Below are positions 26,527 through 35,635 of a stretch of DNA of 64,000 nucleotides, in pieces. The stretch covers positions 806,001-870,000 of the forward strand of contig NZ_LAQP01000001.1 of NCBI RefSeq assembly GCF_000971965.1. Direction: 5' to 3'. Numbering within the stretch: position 1 is the stretch's first letter; every line of letters starts with the position of its first letter. Source of the stretch: Paenibacillus wulumuqiensis (GTDB lineage: Bacteria; Bacillota; Bacilli; Paenibacillales; Paenibacillaceae). The position numbers were made by a program, and so were the translations under genes. The notes under the pieces were generated by a model. It saw only the letters and a list, made by a program, of their open reading frames with translations, did no database searches and was not told where the DNA came from.

Positions 26527-28287
26527 TCAACGCAGGCTATCGGATAATACGGTGAAAATAACGCCTAGCGCATGCGCTCCTGCATCCGGATAGCCAATAC
26601 TGCGTTCACCGACCGTACCTGCACGGCCCATGCGGGCTACGATATCCTTGGTCTGCTCTGCGCCCTGTACAGCCGCTTGCGCTCCCCGGGCAAAAGCTGT
26701 CTTCAGATCAGTCCCGGACTGTGCGCTCTCGGACCAGACATCTGCACAAGGAACAAGCGCATCAATCAGCGTCTTGTCTCCTACAACAGCACCACGTCCA
26801 AAGGAACGTTCACCGGTCGCCTGGATGCCCTGTACCGCCGCCTGCAGCATATCGGCAAACTGGGCGACGGTCACTTCCTGGACGTCTCCGGCTGCCTTGC
26901 CGGCTGCCCGGAAAGCCGAGCCCCAGATCGGACCGGATGCTCCGCCGCAGGCTTCCATAATCACGAGTGACGAAGCATTCAGGAAGCTGCCAATACTCAG
27001 CTGTTCCTGGGAGAGAATATCTCTCCATTCCCGCTTTAGCTGACGGAATCCCTTGGCGATGCTCATCCCGAAATCCCCATCACCGGCATGCGAGTCCAGA
27101 TCGCAGAACGGCACTTCATTATCGATAATCACTTCGCTCATCTTGTCGACAATATAAATCAGATTATTCAGCGTCAACGTGTCTCCCTGAATGACTGCAT
27201 ACTCCGAAGAAGTCTCCACTTTGAACGATATCGGATGATCCGCAGTCGGTTCTTCCACAGCCGCTGTATAGGAGACCGGTTCGACCGGACCCGATACTTT
27301 GAATGCCGGTGTATCGCTCTCATGGGACAACAGCATCTTCAGTTCATCATCCAGCTTCATAAAGGTCAGTGATATGCCGGCCATATCGATACTGGTCATA
27401 TAATTACCGACAAAAGCGCGGTTAATATGGATATTCTGCTCCGCCAGTTCACGGGTAACCGCATGATTGAACAGATACAGCTCCTGCAGCGGCGTCGCGC
27501 CGAATCCGTTCACCAGCACGGCAATCTCGCCGGTATAACCCTGGTCCAGCTGCATGTCTTTGAGCAGATCGTGGACCATCCGCTGTGCCAGCGTATCTGC
27601 AGATGCCATGGCATCCCGCTCAATGCCCGGCTCGCCATGAATGCCGACTCCGTATTCCAGTTCATTCTCACCCAGTTCGAATGTCGGTGACCCTTTGGCG
27701 GGAACTGTACACGATGTCAGGGCAAAGCCGATACTGCGCACACTCGCGGCTGCTTTTTCCGCAGCCGCTTTGACTGCCTGCAGATCGCGTCCTTCCTCTG
27801 CTGCAGCTCCGGCAATTTTATGTACTAGCACCGTACCGGCGACGCCTCTGCGTCCTACCGTGTACAGACTGTCCTCGACAGCGATATCGTCATCGACTTT
27901 GACATAATCGACAGTGATGCCGTCTTCCTCGCACAGATAGGCAGCATTTTTGAAGTTCATCATATCACCGCTGTAATTTTTGATAATGAGCAGTGCGCCC
28001 TTGTTACCGGCTGTCGATTTGATCGCCTGGTACACCTGGATCTGGGAGGGGGAAGCGAATACGTCTCCACATACTGCGGCATCCAGCATGCCTTTGCCAA
28101 TATAGCCTGCATGCGCCGGTTCGTGCCCACTTCCGCCGCCGCTGATCAGGACGACTTTGTCCTGCGGGATGGTCTTTTTCTTGATGACTTTATATTTAGG
28201 GATCAGCTCCAGTTCGGGATGGGCCAGAACCATGCCTTTGGCCATTTCCAGTACCATGTCTTCCGCTTTGTTCATTACTTTTTTCAT
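26527..28287 (-). CDS. dhaK: Single-chain dihydroxyacetone kinase (DhaK-DhaL fusion)
   Basis: This 586-residue protein joins a DhaK half (to about 330; VVLISGGGSGHEPAHAGYIGKGML, and the covalent substrate histidine in GVGIHGEPG) to a DhaL half (about 385-586; DSHAGDGDFGMSIAKGF, which binds Mg-nucleotide, and ACGGASGPIWGSAFRAAG). This is the layout of ATP-dependent single-chain kinases that phosphorylate dihydroxyacetone or related triose compounds. The correct start is the ATG at 28287 behind GAGGAGG; the ORF extends upstream only by chance. No glycerol dehydrogenase or PTS subunit lies nearby. Confidence 0.92.
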   Translation of the reverse strand: MKKVMNKAEDMVLEMAKGMVLAHPELELIPKYKVIKKKTIPQDKVVLISGGGSGHEPAHAGYIGKGMLDAAVCGDVFASPSQIQVYQAIKSTAGNKGALLIIKNYSGDMMNFKNAAYLCEEDGITVDYVKVDDDIAVEDSLYTVGRRGVAGTVLVHKIAGAAAEEGRDLQAVKAAAEKAAASVRSIGFALTSCTVPAKGSPTFELGENELEYGVGIHGEPGIERDAMASADTLAQRMVHDLLKDMQLDQGYTGEIAVLVNGFGATPLQELYLFNHAVTRELAEQNIHINRAFVGNYMTSIDMAGISLTFMKLDDELKMLLSHESDTPAFKVSGPVEPVSYTAAVEEPTADHPISFKVETSSEYAVIQGDTLTLNNLIYIVDKMSEVIIDNEVPFCDLDSHAGDGDFGMSIAKGFRQLKREWRDILSQEQLSIGSFLNASSLVIMEACGGASGPIWGSAFRAAGKAAGDVQEVTVAQFADMLQAAVQGIQATGERSFGRGAVVGDKTLIDALVPCADVWSESAQSGTDLKTAFARGAQAAVQGAEQTKDIVARMGRAGTVGERSIGYPDAGAHALGVIFTVLSDSLR

Positions 28288-28468
28288 TAATGTGCCTCCT
28301 CTGATCTGTAGGATCGCTGTGAATCGGGCTGCTCTGCTGCACAGCAATAGGTGCAAACAGTATATATTACCCTTCCATTCGCTGTTTGTCGCAGAGGTTC
28401 GACAAGCGGCTTGATTTCTCCCGGCTCGGAAGCATAATAAGCACAGGATTCCCTCCAGCAGATCCCCA

Positions 28469-29149
28469 TCAGTAATGAAGCAGACGTCCCTGATCATTCC
28501 ATTGTCCGTACATTCTGTTGTCTCTGGTACAAGTAATAAATTTGTTCAATCGCTTCTGAAAAACCAGCGGTTGATGGATATAGCTCTGGATCGTATCGAT
28601 GCGAATATGACGGTACAGGGAGGGGAAAGCGATAAAGTTCTCGTATACTTGATCTTCCTCTCTCAGCCGCTGCCAGATCAGCTCATGAATTTGAAAAGAA
28701 GCAGGATTCATATCCGGCAGCACTTTCCTTCCCTCCTCTTTCATAAAACCGAGCTTTTCAAGACGGCGTACACGTTCTTTATTTAATTCGGTCCATGAGC
28801 TTATCGGGCTTCGTGGAGAAAAGCGCTGGGCAAGCTGGTGATCGGACATTTTCTTTTTGATTCCATCGATCCAACCAACACACAGTGCTTCCTCGACAGC
28901 ATCCAGGTAAAGCAGCTTATCCGCTGAAGGAGTCATGCTCACAATCACCCAGCAGCATCTGGCTGTCTGACTGTGCTCTTCCAACCAGTTCCTCCATTCT
29001 TCCCGGGTACAAACCGTAATAAGATTTTCAATTTCGATACATACCGTCTCCTCTTTGCATAGTATCCTGCCAATACATTTTGGCTGTTCTTGAGATACAG
29101 GATCAGGCAGAAGGAAGAGGCGGCTGGCTGGCATACCAGTAGAACACAT
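28469..29149 (-). CDS. YdeI/OmpD-associated-like protein with unclear start
   Basis: The family pattern is clear from about residue 45 of the ORF: REEWRNWLEEH, then YLDAVEEALCVGWIDGIKK, RFSPRSPISSWTELNKERV and a helical tail. YdeI-like proteins are small cytoplasmic proteins of uncertain function, once linked to bacteriocin tolerance. The in-frame ATGs at 29149 and 29134 lie inside the DinB 3' end and lack a ribosome binding site. A strong GAGGAG at 29053-29048 is followed five bases later by an ATG in the wrong frame that stops after four codons. The real start may be a rare ATC/ATT at 29038/29032, or the gene may carry a 5' frameshift. Confidence 0.7.
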   Translation of the reverse strand: MCSTGMPASRLFLLPDPVSQEQPKCIGRILCKEETVCIEIENLITVCTREEWRNWLEEHSQTARCCWVIVSMTPSADKLLYLDAVEEALCVGWIDGIKKKMSDHQLAQRFSPRSPISSWTELNKERVRRLEKLGFMKEEGRKVLPDMNPASFQIHELIWQRLREEDQVYENFIAFPSLYRHIRIDTIQSYIHQPLVFQKRLNKFITCTRDNRMYGQWNDQGRLLHY

Positions 29150-29624
29150 AATCCGTCATCGTGGAAGCATAACCCTGCTGACGCAGCATGGTGGAGATAT
29201 TGCCGCGATGATAGGTTCCGTGATTGGCTACATGCAGCAGAATCTCCGAGAAGCTGACTTCACGAATGCCCGCATAGGGATTATCAACCAGAATGCGCTG
29301 CTCCAGGTCTGTCTGTTCCTGCAAATAGGCATGGTACTGCTCCGACAATTGATTTAGCATCTCTCTATACGTCCCGATGTCTGCCATTACCCGGGTAGCA
29401 AAAGACATACAGTCCTGCAAAGCTTGCCCCATATTGGCACCTGTCATTACTCTGTACCACATCTCGTCGACAGCACACATATGCGAGAGTGCATGCGCAA
29501 TCGTCGGGAAAGAACTGTTTACCTCCTGACTCAGTACAGCAGGCGATAGTTCGGCGATTCGTTCCAGAATAGTGTGTGTGGCCCAGATGTGATAATTGAA
29601 CATTTCTACAGGGTGGTTAGTCAT
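29103..29624 (-). CDS. DinB-family protein
   Basis: This 173-residue four-helix-bundle protein has the metal-site histidines of the DinB/YfiT fold: a His in FNYHIWATHTIL, HALSHMCAVDEMW and HVANHGTYHRG. Family members include thiol-dependent transferases; the substrate is unknown. I start it at 29624 (MTNHPVEM), ten bases after AAGGAG. It follows the WYL regulator gene on the same strand and is probably under its control. Confidence 0.88.
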   Translation of the reverse strand: MTNHPVEMFNYHIWATHTILERIAELSPAVLSQEVNSSFPTIAHALSHMCAVDEMWYRVMTGANMGQALQDCMSFATRVMADIGTYREMLNQLSEQYHAYLQEQTDLEQRILVDNPYAGIREVSFSEILLHVANHGTYHRGNISTMLRQQGYASTMTDYVFYWYASQPPLPSA

Positions 29625-29706
29625 GGATAACATTCTCCTTTGGTAAAAGCATGAATTGGGTTGGGAACTGTTATCATTATAAAAAAAGAAGTATGACAGC
29701 AGTCTG

Positions 29707-30642
29707 TCATACTTCTTCATACAGCCGGAGCGCTTTTTGCAATTGTTCTCTGAGAATACTGCGAAGTGCAGTCGGTGCCAGTACTTCTGCTCCGCTGCCC
29801 AAACTCAGCAGAACCGACCAGAGCCATCGGGCTTCCAACGGCTTGTATACATGAATCCGCATCGTCATGCTGCCATCCTCATGAAATTCCCTGTCCAACT
29901 GCTGGAACTGATCCAGTGCTTCCGCCAGCGCTTCAGGCTGCACCCGGATCACTACTTCTTCCGTATCGCGGGTGGCATCGCTCCATTCTGTATCGGTCCA
30001 TCGGGTCAGCCTGTTTGCTTGCAGTATTTCGCGATGGCTCTGAAAAGGCTCTGCCGTCAGTTCCACATCCATCATACGTGACAGGCGGAATTCCCGATAT
30101 TCCTGTCGGTTCCGGCAGTATCCGTACACATACCAATTGCCGTATTTGAAATAAAGATGTACCGGCTCCATCTCGCGGGTAGTGCGTATATTGTCTGCAT
30201 TAATATAACCAAAACGCACTACTTTTCGCTCTGTAATTGCTGTGCGCAAATGAGCAAGCACATGGGGGGCCGCACGCCTTGTCTCCAGATCGACAGACAG
30301 GCTTGGCGGATGATGCTCCGCTTCGATCGTCTGCAGCCGTTCAATCGTCTTTTGCACATGCTTGTCTTCGAATACAGAAGACAGACTGCGCAGCACGGTG
30401 ATCAGGGAAGCCACATCATAGGAGCCCAGCAGGCTTTTGTCCATTTTGTAGCCCTGCATCATGCCGTATCCGCCCTGGCTTCCCTGATGCGAGATCACCG
30501 GGAAACCGGCGGCACAGATCACATCGATATCCCGGTAAATGGTGCGCGGGGACACCTGAAATTCTTCGGCCAGCGTGGCGGCGGACAGCACTTCATGATT
30601 AAGCAGTTTATAGATGATGGAGACCAGTCGTTCCAGTTTCAT
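29707..30642 (-). CDS. YafY-type HTH/WYL transcriptional regulator
   Basis: This 311-residue protein has an N-terminal winged helix (KLLNHEVLSAATLAEEFQVSPRTIYRDIDVICAAGFPV) and a WYL domain near 140-215 (VVRFGYINADN, EPVHLYFKYGNWYVYGYCR, FRLSRMMDVEL), then the WCX-type C-terminus. ATG follows AAGGAG at seven bases. It lies 10 bases after the SDR gene and before DinB, so these three form an operon. Confidence 0.92.
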   Translation of the reverse strand: MKLERLVSIIYKLLNHEVLSAATLAEEFQVSPRTIYRDIDVICAAGFPVISHQGSQGGYGMMQGYKMDKSLLGSYDVASLITVLRSLSSVFEDKHVQKTIERLQTIEAEHHPPSLSVDLETRRAAPHVLAHLRTAITERKVVRFGYINADNIRTTREMEPVHLYFKYGNWYVYGYCRNRQEYREFRLSRMMDVELTAEPFQSHREILQANRLTRWTDTEWSDATRDTEEVVIRVQPEALAEALDQFQQLDREFHEDGSMTMRIHVYKPLEARWLWSVLLSLGSGAEVLAPTALRSILREQLQKALRLYEEV

Positions 30643-30652
30643 GTACAGCTCC

Positions 30653-31444
30653 TTATCCTACAAATAATGATTCACTGCCATCGACATAGACGATCGAACC
30701 GCTCACATGGGCGGACTCGTCCGACAGCAGGAACAGTACAACACTCGCCACCTGCTCCGAGGTGCCTTTTCCTTCCGGCAGAGGGACGGTTCCTTCCGGA
30801 TATTCGACCTTTTTGACTTTCATTTCCTTCATCTCCGGCAGCTGATTGCCGGTTCCCTGGATATTGGTCTCAATCGATCCTGGTGCGACGATATTCACCC
30901 GGATATTGTAGGGGGCCAGTTCGAAAGCAGCCATCTGTCCAAAGGCGGCAATCGAAGCCTTGGATGTACTGTAAGCAGCGAATCCCTGCTGGGAAAATAC
31001 ACGTGTCCCGCTGAGCGAACTGGTCAGTGCGATACTGCCACTCCCGTTTTGCTTCAGGTAGGGAATGACATACTTGACACTGGTAAAAGCACCCTTGACA
31101 TTATTGGTCATCGTGGTATCCCATTCCTCGTCCGGTATCGCTTCGATCGGACCGACGACACCGAGAATACCGGCATTGGCAAACAGCGTATCGATCTGGC
31201 CCCACTGCTCTACGATTTGCTCCAGCGCCTGTCGGTACTGGGCAGGTACCGATATGTCAGCGGTAAAGGCCAGTGCTTCTCCACCGGCCGCCTCAATGAC
31301 CTGCTTGGTCTCCTGCACTTCTTCGTCGGTCTTGTTGATAAGTCCGACTCTTGCTCCTTCGGCAGCGAGGCGAATCGCCGCTGCACGGCCAATGCCTGAT
31401 CCGGCACCTGTAACGATAGCTACTTTCCCTTTCATTCGGTCCAT
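30653..31444 (-). CDS. Short-chain dehydrogenase/reductase (classical SDR)
   Basis: This 263-residue enzyme has the Rossmann glycine motif TGAGSGIG (12-19), NAG near 90, the catalytic Ser and YSTSK, and a PG segment after it, all in classical positions. It should oxidise or reduce an alcohol/carbonyl with NAD(P). GAGGAG lies before the ATG. It is the first gene of the SDR, WYL, DinB cluster. Confidence 0.9.
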   Translation of the reverse strand: MDRMKGKVAIVTGAGSGIGRAAAIRLAAEGARVGLINKTDEEVQETKQVIEAAGGEALAFTADISVPAQYRQALEQIVEQWGQIDTLFANAGILGVVGPIEAIPDEEWDTTMTNNVKGAFTSVKYVIPYLKQNGSGSIALTSSLSGTRVFSQQGFAAYSTSKASIAAFGQMAAFELAPYNIRVNIVAPGSIETNIQGTGNQLPEMKEMKVKKVEYPEGTVPLPEGKGTSEQVASVVLFLLSDESAHVSGSIVYVDGSESLFVG

Positions 31445-31710
31445 AGGTTCCAGCTCCTCTGTTATGATCTGTTCTGGCAGTCTTGCAGGTAAGTAAGCGT
31501 TATCTTTCCGCTTGTTTATTACCCTTAATCAGCCGTAGTGACTTCATCAACATGGATTTGGAACGACTTTTTGCAGACAGATTCAGCACAGATTTTGCCT
31601 TATGCCGGTGTGTTCATGGAACGGCATAGGTAGAGGGCGATGCATGCACAGTCTCCCCTGTATGAGATGTATGCTGTAGCAGTAATGCGTAGAAGCCATT
31701 GCATACCCGG

Positions 31711-32364
31711 TCAAAGGGTCATATAGCCGCCGTATCTCGCCAGATATTCTTCCTTCTCCTTGTAATCCGGCATAATGCCGCCGACCTTGCGCCAGAAGGA
31801 ACGATCATGGTTCATATGCAGCAGATGGCACAGTTCATGTACGATCACATAGTCGATAACTTCCACTGGTGCCATAGCGAGCCGGTAGTTGAAGGTCAGC
31901 TTTTTGTCAAAGCTGCAGCTGCCCCACTTAGTGGTCGATTCGACGATGTCGATACTTTTGGGCTTGACCTTCAGCTGCTGCTGATAGGCGGTAATCCGCT
32001 GGTTGATCACTTTTTTACAGCTGGCAAAATAGAACTTTTTGAGCCGGGTGCGCAGCTCTTCTTCGCTGGCCTCTCCGATCTCGATCAGATCTTGAAGCTT
32101 GTGCTCCCGGCCAAGGTACATAAAGGTCCCATAATCCTGATACGTCCTTGCTTCCGGAGCGGGCTGCCTGCTGCTTAACCGACGCAGATTGTCCAGCACC
32201 CATTCGCTGTGCTGCTCGACGAGACGGATAATGGCATCTTCCGGTGTGCCGTTCGGTGCCTTTACCGTTAACAGACCACCCGGGTCGAGCTGGATAGATA
32301 CTTTTTTGCGTTTGGAATATTGCACATTGCATGCTATGGTCTGGTTCTGAATCGTAATGTTCAT
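31711..32364 (-). CDS. YgjP-like metallopeptidase (DUF45)
   Basis: This 217-residue protein has a zinc-protease core HELCHLLHMNHDRSFW with two histidines and glutamate plus a third His, preceded by the WGSCSFDKKLTFNYRL segment that defines the YgjP family. It is probably a cytoplasmic zinc hydrolase; in many genomes the family accompanies restriction or RNA enzymes, but not here. The ribosome binding site (AGAAAGAAG) is weak. It is a lone gene. Confidence 0.9.
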   Translation of the reverse strand: MNITIQNQTIACNVQYSKRKKVSIQLDPGGLLTVKAPNGTPEDAIIRLVEQHSEWVLDNLRRLSSRQPAPEARTYQDYGTFMYLGREHKLQDLIEIGEASEEELRTRLKKFYFASCKKVINQRITAYQQQLKVKPKSIDIVESTTKWGSCSFDKKLTFNYRLAMAPVEVIDYVIVHELCHLLHMNHDRSFWRKVGGIMPDYKEKEEYLARYGGYMTL

Positions 32365-32419
32365 CGTAATCTTCTTTCTGTATGGAATCTAAGGTGTTCT
32401 TATCATATCACACCCTGAC

Positions 32420-32453
32420 AAAAAGCAGCAGCGCTGTGATAAGCGCTGCTGCC
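32420..32453 (-). terminator. Terminator after the second SDR
   Basis: GGCAGCAGCGC and GCGCTGCTGC arms with a short loop end in TTTTTG on the minus strand. Confidence 0.85.
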
Positions 32454-32562
32454 GGGTAGAGCGAATATGAGGTTCGAATCTAATAAATTCTTATCAATTG
32501 CAGAGAAAGGCCAACAGCCTACAGGTTCTCTGCCATTTGCTGTCTGTAGCTGGCCTGCCGAC

Positions 32563-33327
32563 TTACATCACCTGATCGGTCGGACGGATCAGCACTTCGT
32601 TGACTGCCACATGTCTTGGGCGTGTCACAATGTACTCGATCGCATCCGCAATATCCTGTGCTTCCAGCAGTTCGATATCACTGAAGCTCTTCATGCTCTG
32701 TTCACGCACTTCCTCGCGCAGATGGCTGCTCAGCTCCGTCTTCACTGCACCAGGCTCCACAGCGGATACACGAACGCTCTGACCAGCCACTTCCTGGCGA
32801 AGCGCATCGGTAAAGGCAGCCACACCGAACTTGGTCAGATTGTAGACCGCACCGCCGGCCATCGTTTTGCGTCCGGCAACCGAACTAATGTTGATTAGAT
32901 CAGTCACTTTGCGTTCCGATGCGGAAGCGCTTTTTACCAGGTGCGGCAGTGCGGCATGGGAGACATACAGCAGACCGTTGACATTAATGGATACCATACG
33001 TTCCCATTCTTCCAGCGGTGCATCCGATGCCGGACCGAGCAGCATGACGCCAGCATTGTTGACGACGGTATCGAGGCGTCCGTACTCTTCTACCGTACGT
33101 GTAACCGCCTGTTCAGCCTGCTTCTGATCGGTAATATCCGCTTCGATGACGAGCGCTTTGCCACCACTCGCTGTAATCTCTGACGCCAGCTGTTCGAGAC
33201 GATCTTTACGACGTGCGACGATGGCTACTGCGGCTCCCTGCGCAGCCAGTGTCTTCGCTGTAGCTTCCCCGATTCCGCTGCTTGCTCCTGTGATCAGTGC
33301 GACGGTTCCCTGTAGTTTTTGTGTCAT
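32563..33327 (-). CDS. Short-chain dehydrogenase/reductase
   Basis: This 254-residue SDR has TGASSGIG near the N-terminus, NNAGVM, a catalytic Ser in NISSVAG and YNLTK where YxxxK is expected, and VEPGAVKTEL. The closest style is the NADP-dependent serine/3-hydroxy acid dehydrogenase group (YdfG-like), but the substrate is open. AAAGGAG lies ten bases before the ATG. It is a single gene with its own terminator. Confidence 0.9.
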   Translation of the reverse strand: MTQKLQGTVALITGASSGIGEATAKTLAAQGAAVAIVARRKDRLEQLASEITASGGKALVIEADITDQKQAEQAVTRTVEEYGRLDTVVNNAGVMLLGPASDAPLEEWERMVSINVNGLLYVSHAALPHLVKSASASERKVTDLINISSVAGRKTMAGGAVYNLTKFGVAAFTDALRQEVAGQSVRVSAVEPGAVKTELSSHLREEVREQSMKSFSDIELLEAQDIADAIEYIVTRPRHVAVNEVLIRPTDQVM

Positions 33328-33492
33328 AGGTGAACACTCCTTTGTGGGTTATCGTTAAGTGGCTTATGGACTGTGAATTTTATATATGTGCTAACTTTGT
33401 ATTACCACTCGCACGCTGCACTAATCACTTATCGCAATTTTATTTTTCAAAATTTAATTTACAAAGGTGGTTTCTGACCATGTCCACTTCGT

Positions 33493-35457
33493 TTACAATG
33501 CGTGCATATGGGCCGCCGCTTCCTGCCATGGCACCGAATAGCCCTGCCCTTTGGCACAGAAAATCGACGATGAGGAATAGAGCGGATCGGCATCCTTGCG
33601 GTACTGCTTGTGCCTGACAACCTCTTCTTGATTATGGCAATGCTGGTATCCGCCGAATGTCAGACTGATCATGCCCCGGCCATGGGTAAAAGAAGCCAAC
33701 TCTGCGCCATAGTTCATGAACGTCGCTACCGGTACCGTGCCGGACAGCAGACAATGCGCAGCCGTCATTTCCGGAGAAGCAATCGTGCCATGAGCCTGCT
33801 GCACATCCGACATGATCCGTCCCATATGCTCCAGCTCGGCTCTGATTCGGAAATGGTAATACGGTTCAAGCACGATATTGTCTGTCTGTTCCAGTCCCTG
33901 GCGGATCGCCCGATAGGTCGCTTCCCGGAAGTCGCCGCCGCTCGTATGCTTGTTATGCGCCCTGCCAGTGAGTAGTGTGATCACCGTATCGGTCAGCGCC
34001 GCTCCGGTCAGCAGACCATGATGCTCACGCTCCAGCACATGCTGACCGACCAGATTCTGATAACCGACAGCCAGCTGATCGGGGTGACAGGCATTACGAA
34101 ATACGATACCGCTGCCCGGCTCTCCCGGTTCCAGCTGCAGATGCACCTCGGCATAATGGCGCAGCGGCTCAAAGTGACCATAGCCTGTCACCGGGCGGGT
34201 AATTGTCTCCTTGTACAGGATCTCCGGCGGTCCAAAGGTAACCGCCAACCGGAAGCGGTCCAGCAGCAGCTTTTCCAGAATTTCCAGCTGAATCGCGCCC
34301 ATCACCTGAATATGCAGTTCCTGCAGTTGTTCTTCCCACGTCACTCCCAGTGAAGGGTCCTCTGCTTCCAGTTCGCGGAAGATACGCAGCACTTCGCGGA
34401 TCGGTTGTTCAGGCGGATAGTTCACCCGCGAAGTCAGCGCAGGCACCAGGTGAAAAGGCTGCTTGCCCTCATAATCTCCCAGTCCCGTGAGCGGCCCTGC
34501 CCCGGTCAGTCCGGTGACTGCGAACAGCTCTCCGGCAGTAACACTATCTGCTGAACGGTACTTCTCCCCGCTGTAGATACGTATACCGGTAATTTTCTCT
34601 TCCAGCGTCTCCGCAGACAGCGACGTATAGGTAAGACTGTCACGCACCCGCAGCGTACCTTGCAGTGCCTTGATATAGGTAATGCGGGTGCCACTGCTAT
34701 CATGGCCGATTTTGTATACCTGTCCGGCAAAGGGCAGCTGCTCATCATACTCCGTCACCGTCAGCCGATCGAGCTGCTCCAGAAATGGGGCAATACCTTC
34801 ATCCTGCAGCGCCGATCCGTGCATACACGGATACAGTCGGCATTCCCGGATCATCCGGGTCATCGCCTGTTCCCAGTCTGCTGCGGTCATCCGGCCATCC
34901 AGATAGGCATCCAGCAGCGCTTCATCACGCTCTGCCAAAAAAGTCTGCAGCTGCTCATCCACTGGCTCGATTTGACCCGGCTGCCAGGAACGGGTCAGAT
35001 CCGCAGCATCCGGTGTCAACAGCACCCGGATCTCCTGCAGCACCCGGTCTGCATCCGCACCGATCCGGTCCATTTTGTTAATAAAAAAGAAGGTCGGGAT
35101 TCGGTACTCCCGCAGCAGCTGCCAGATGGTCTCCGTGTGCCCCTCAATACCTTCGACAGCGCTGATCAATACGATCGCATAATCCATCATGCGCAGTGCC
35201 CGTTCCATTTCGGCCGAGAAGTCGGCGTGACCCGGCGTATCAAGCAGATAATAGACCGAATCTCCATACTGCATCACGGCCTGTCCGGCGAATACCGTAA
35301 TGCCGCGTGCCCGCTCAATCTCATGATGATCGAGAAACGTATCCTGATGATCCACTCTGCCCCGGCTGCGAATACTCCGGGTATGATATAAAAGCTGCTC
35401 TGCAAATGTCGTCTTGCCTGCATCCACATGAGCGAGCATGCCAATCGTTTTATTCAT
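33493..35457 (-). CDS. Tet(M)-like ribosomal protection GTPase
   Basis: This 654-residue, EF-G-like translational GTPase has AHVDAGKTT (9-17), DTPGHADF, NKMD and the long domain IV/V. The C-terminus AKGQGYSVPWQEA is typical of Tet(M)/Tet(O)/Otr(A) proteins, which release tetracycline from the ribosome. The start is the ATG at 35457 with AGGAG eight bases upstream; an upstream extension is chance reading. No mobile element flanks it and codon use looks like the neighbours, so it appears to be an intrinsic chromosomal member. Whether it protects against tetracycline cannot be told from sequence. Confidence 0.88.
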   Translation of the reverse strand: MNKTIGMLAHVDAGKTTFAEQLLYHTRSIRSRGRVDHQDTFLDHHEIERARGITVFAGQAVMQYGDSVYYLLDTPGHADFSAEMERALRMMDYAIVLISAVEGIEGHTETIWQLLREYRIPTFFFINKMDRIGADADRVLQEIRVLLTPDAADLTRSWQPGQIEPVDEQLQTFLAERDEALLDAYLDGRMTAADWEQAMTRMIRECRLYPCMHGSALQDEGIAPFLEQLDRLTVTEYDEQLPFAGQVYKIGHDSSGTRITYIKALQGTLRVRDSLTYTSLSAETLEEKITGIRIYSGEKYRSADSVTAGELFAVTGLTGAGPLTGLGDYEGKQPFHLVPALTSRVNYPPEQPIREVLRIFRELEAEDPSLGVTWEEQLQELHIQVMGAIQLEILEKLLLDRFRLAVTFGPPEILYKETITRPVTGYGHFEPLRHYAEVHLQLEPGEPGSGIVFRNACHPDQLAVGYQNLVGQHVLEREHHGLLTGAALTDTVITLLTGRAHNKHTSGGDFREATYRAIRQGLEQTDNIVLEPYYHFRIRAELEHMGRIMSDVQQAHGTIASPEMTAAHCLLSGTVPVATFMNYGAELASFTHGRGMISLTFGGYQHCHNQEEVVRHKQYRKDADPLYSSSSIFCAKGQGYSVPWQEAAAHMHAL

Positions 35458-35570
35458 ATTCGTTCTCCTGATCCTGTTCATAATATGGCTGTCATCCGGT
35501 TCATCCGTCTGATCCCGTTCGACAGCAGCTGGTCTTATGTTACCCGATAACCCGGCTGCCTGCCAGCACA

Positions 35571-35609
35571 CAAATACCGGACTTCCTGGCTGCGGAAGTC
35601 CGGTATTTG
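35571..35609. terminator. Perfect 16-bp hairpin between the hydrolase and the Tet(M)-like gene
   Basis: CAAATACCGGACTTCC pairs completely with GGAAGTCCGGTATTTG around a 7-base loop. A run of T is poor on both strands, so termination may be partial; it could act as an attenuator in the leader of the ribosomal protection gene. Confidence 0.6.
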
Positions 35610-35635
35610 TATCTATTATCTGTTATCTGTTTATT

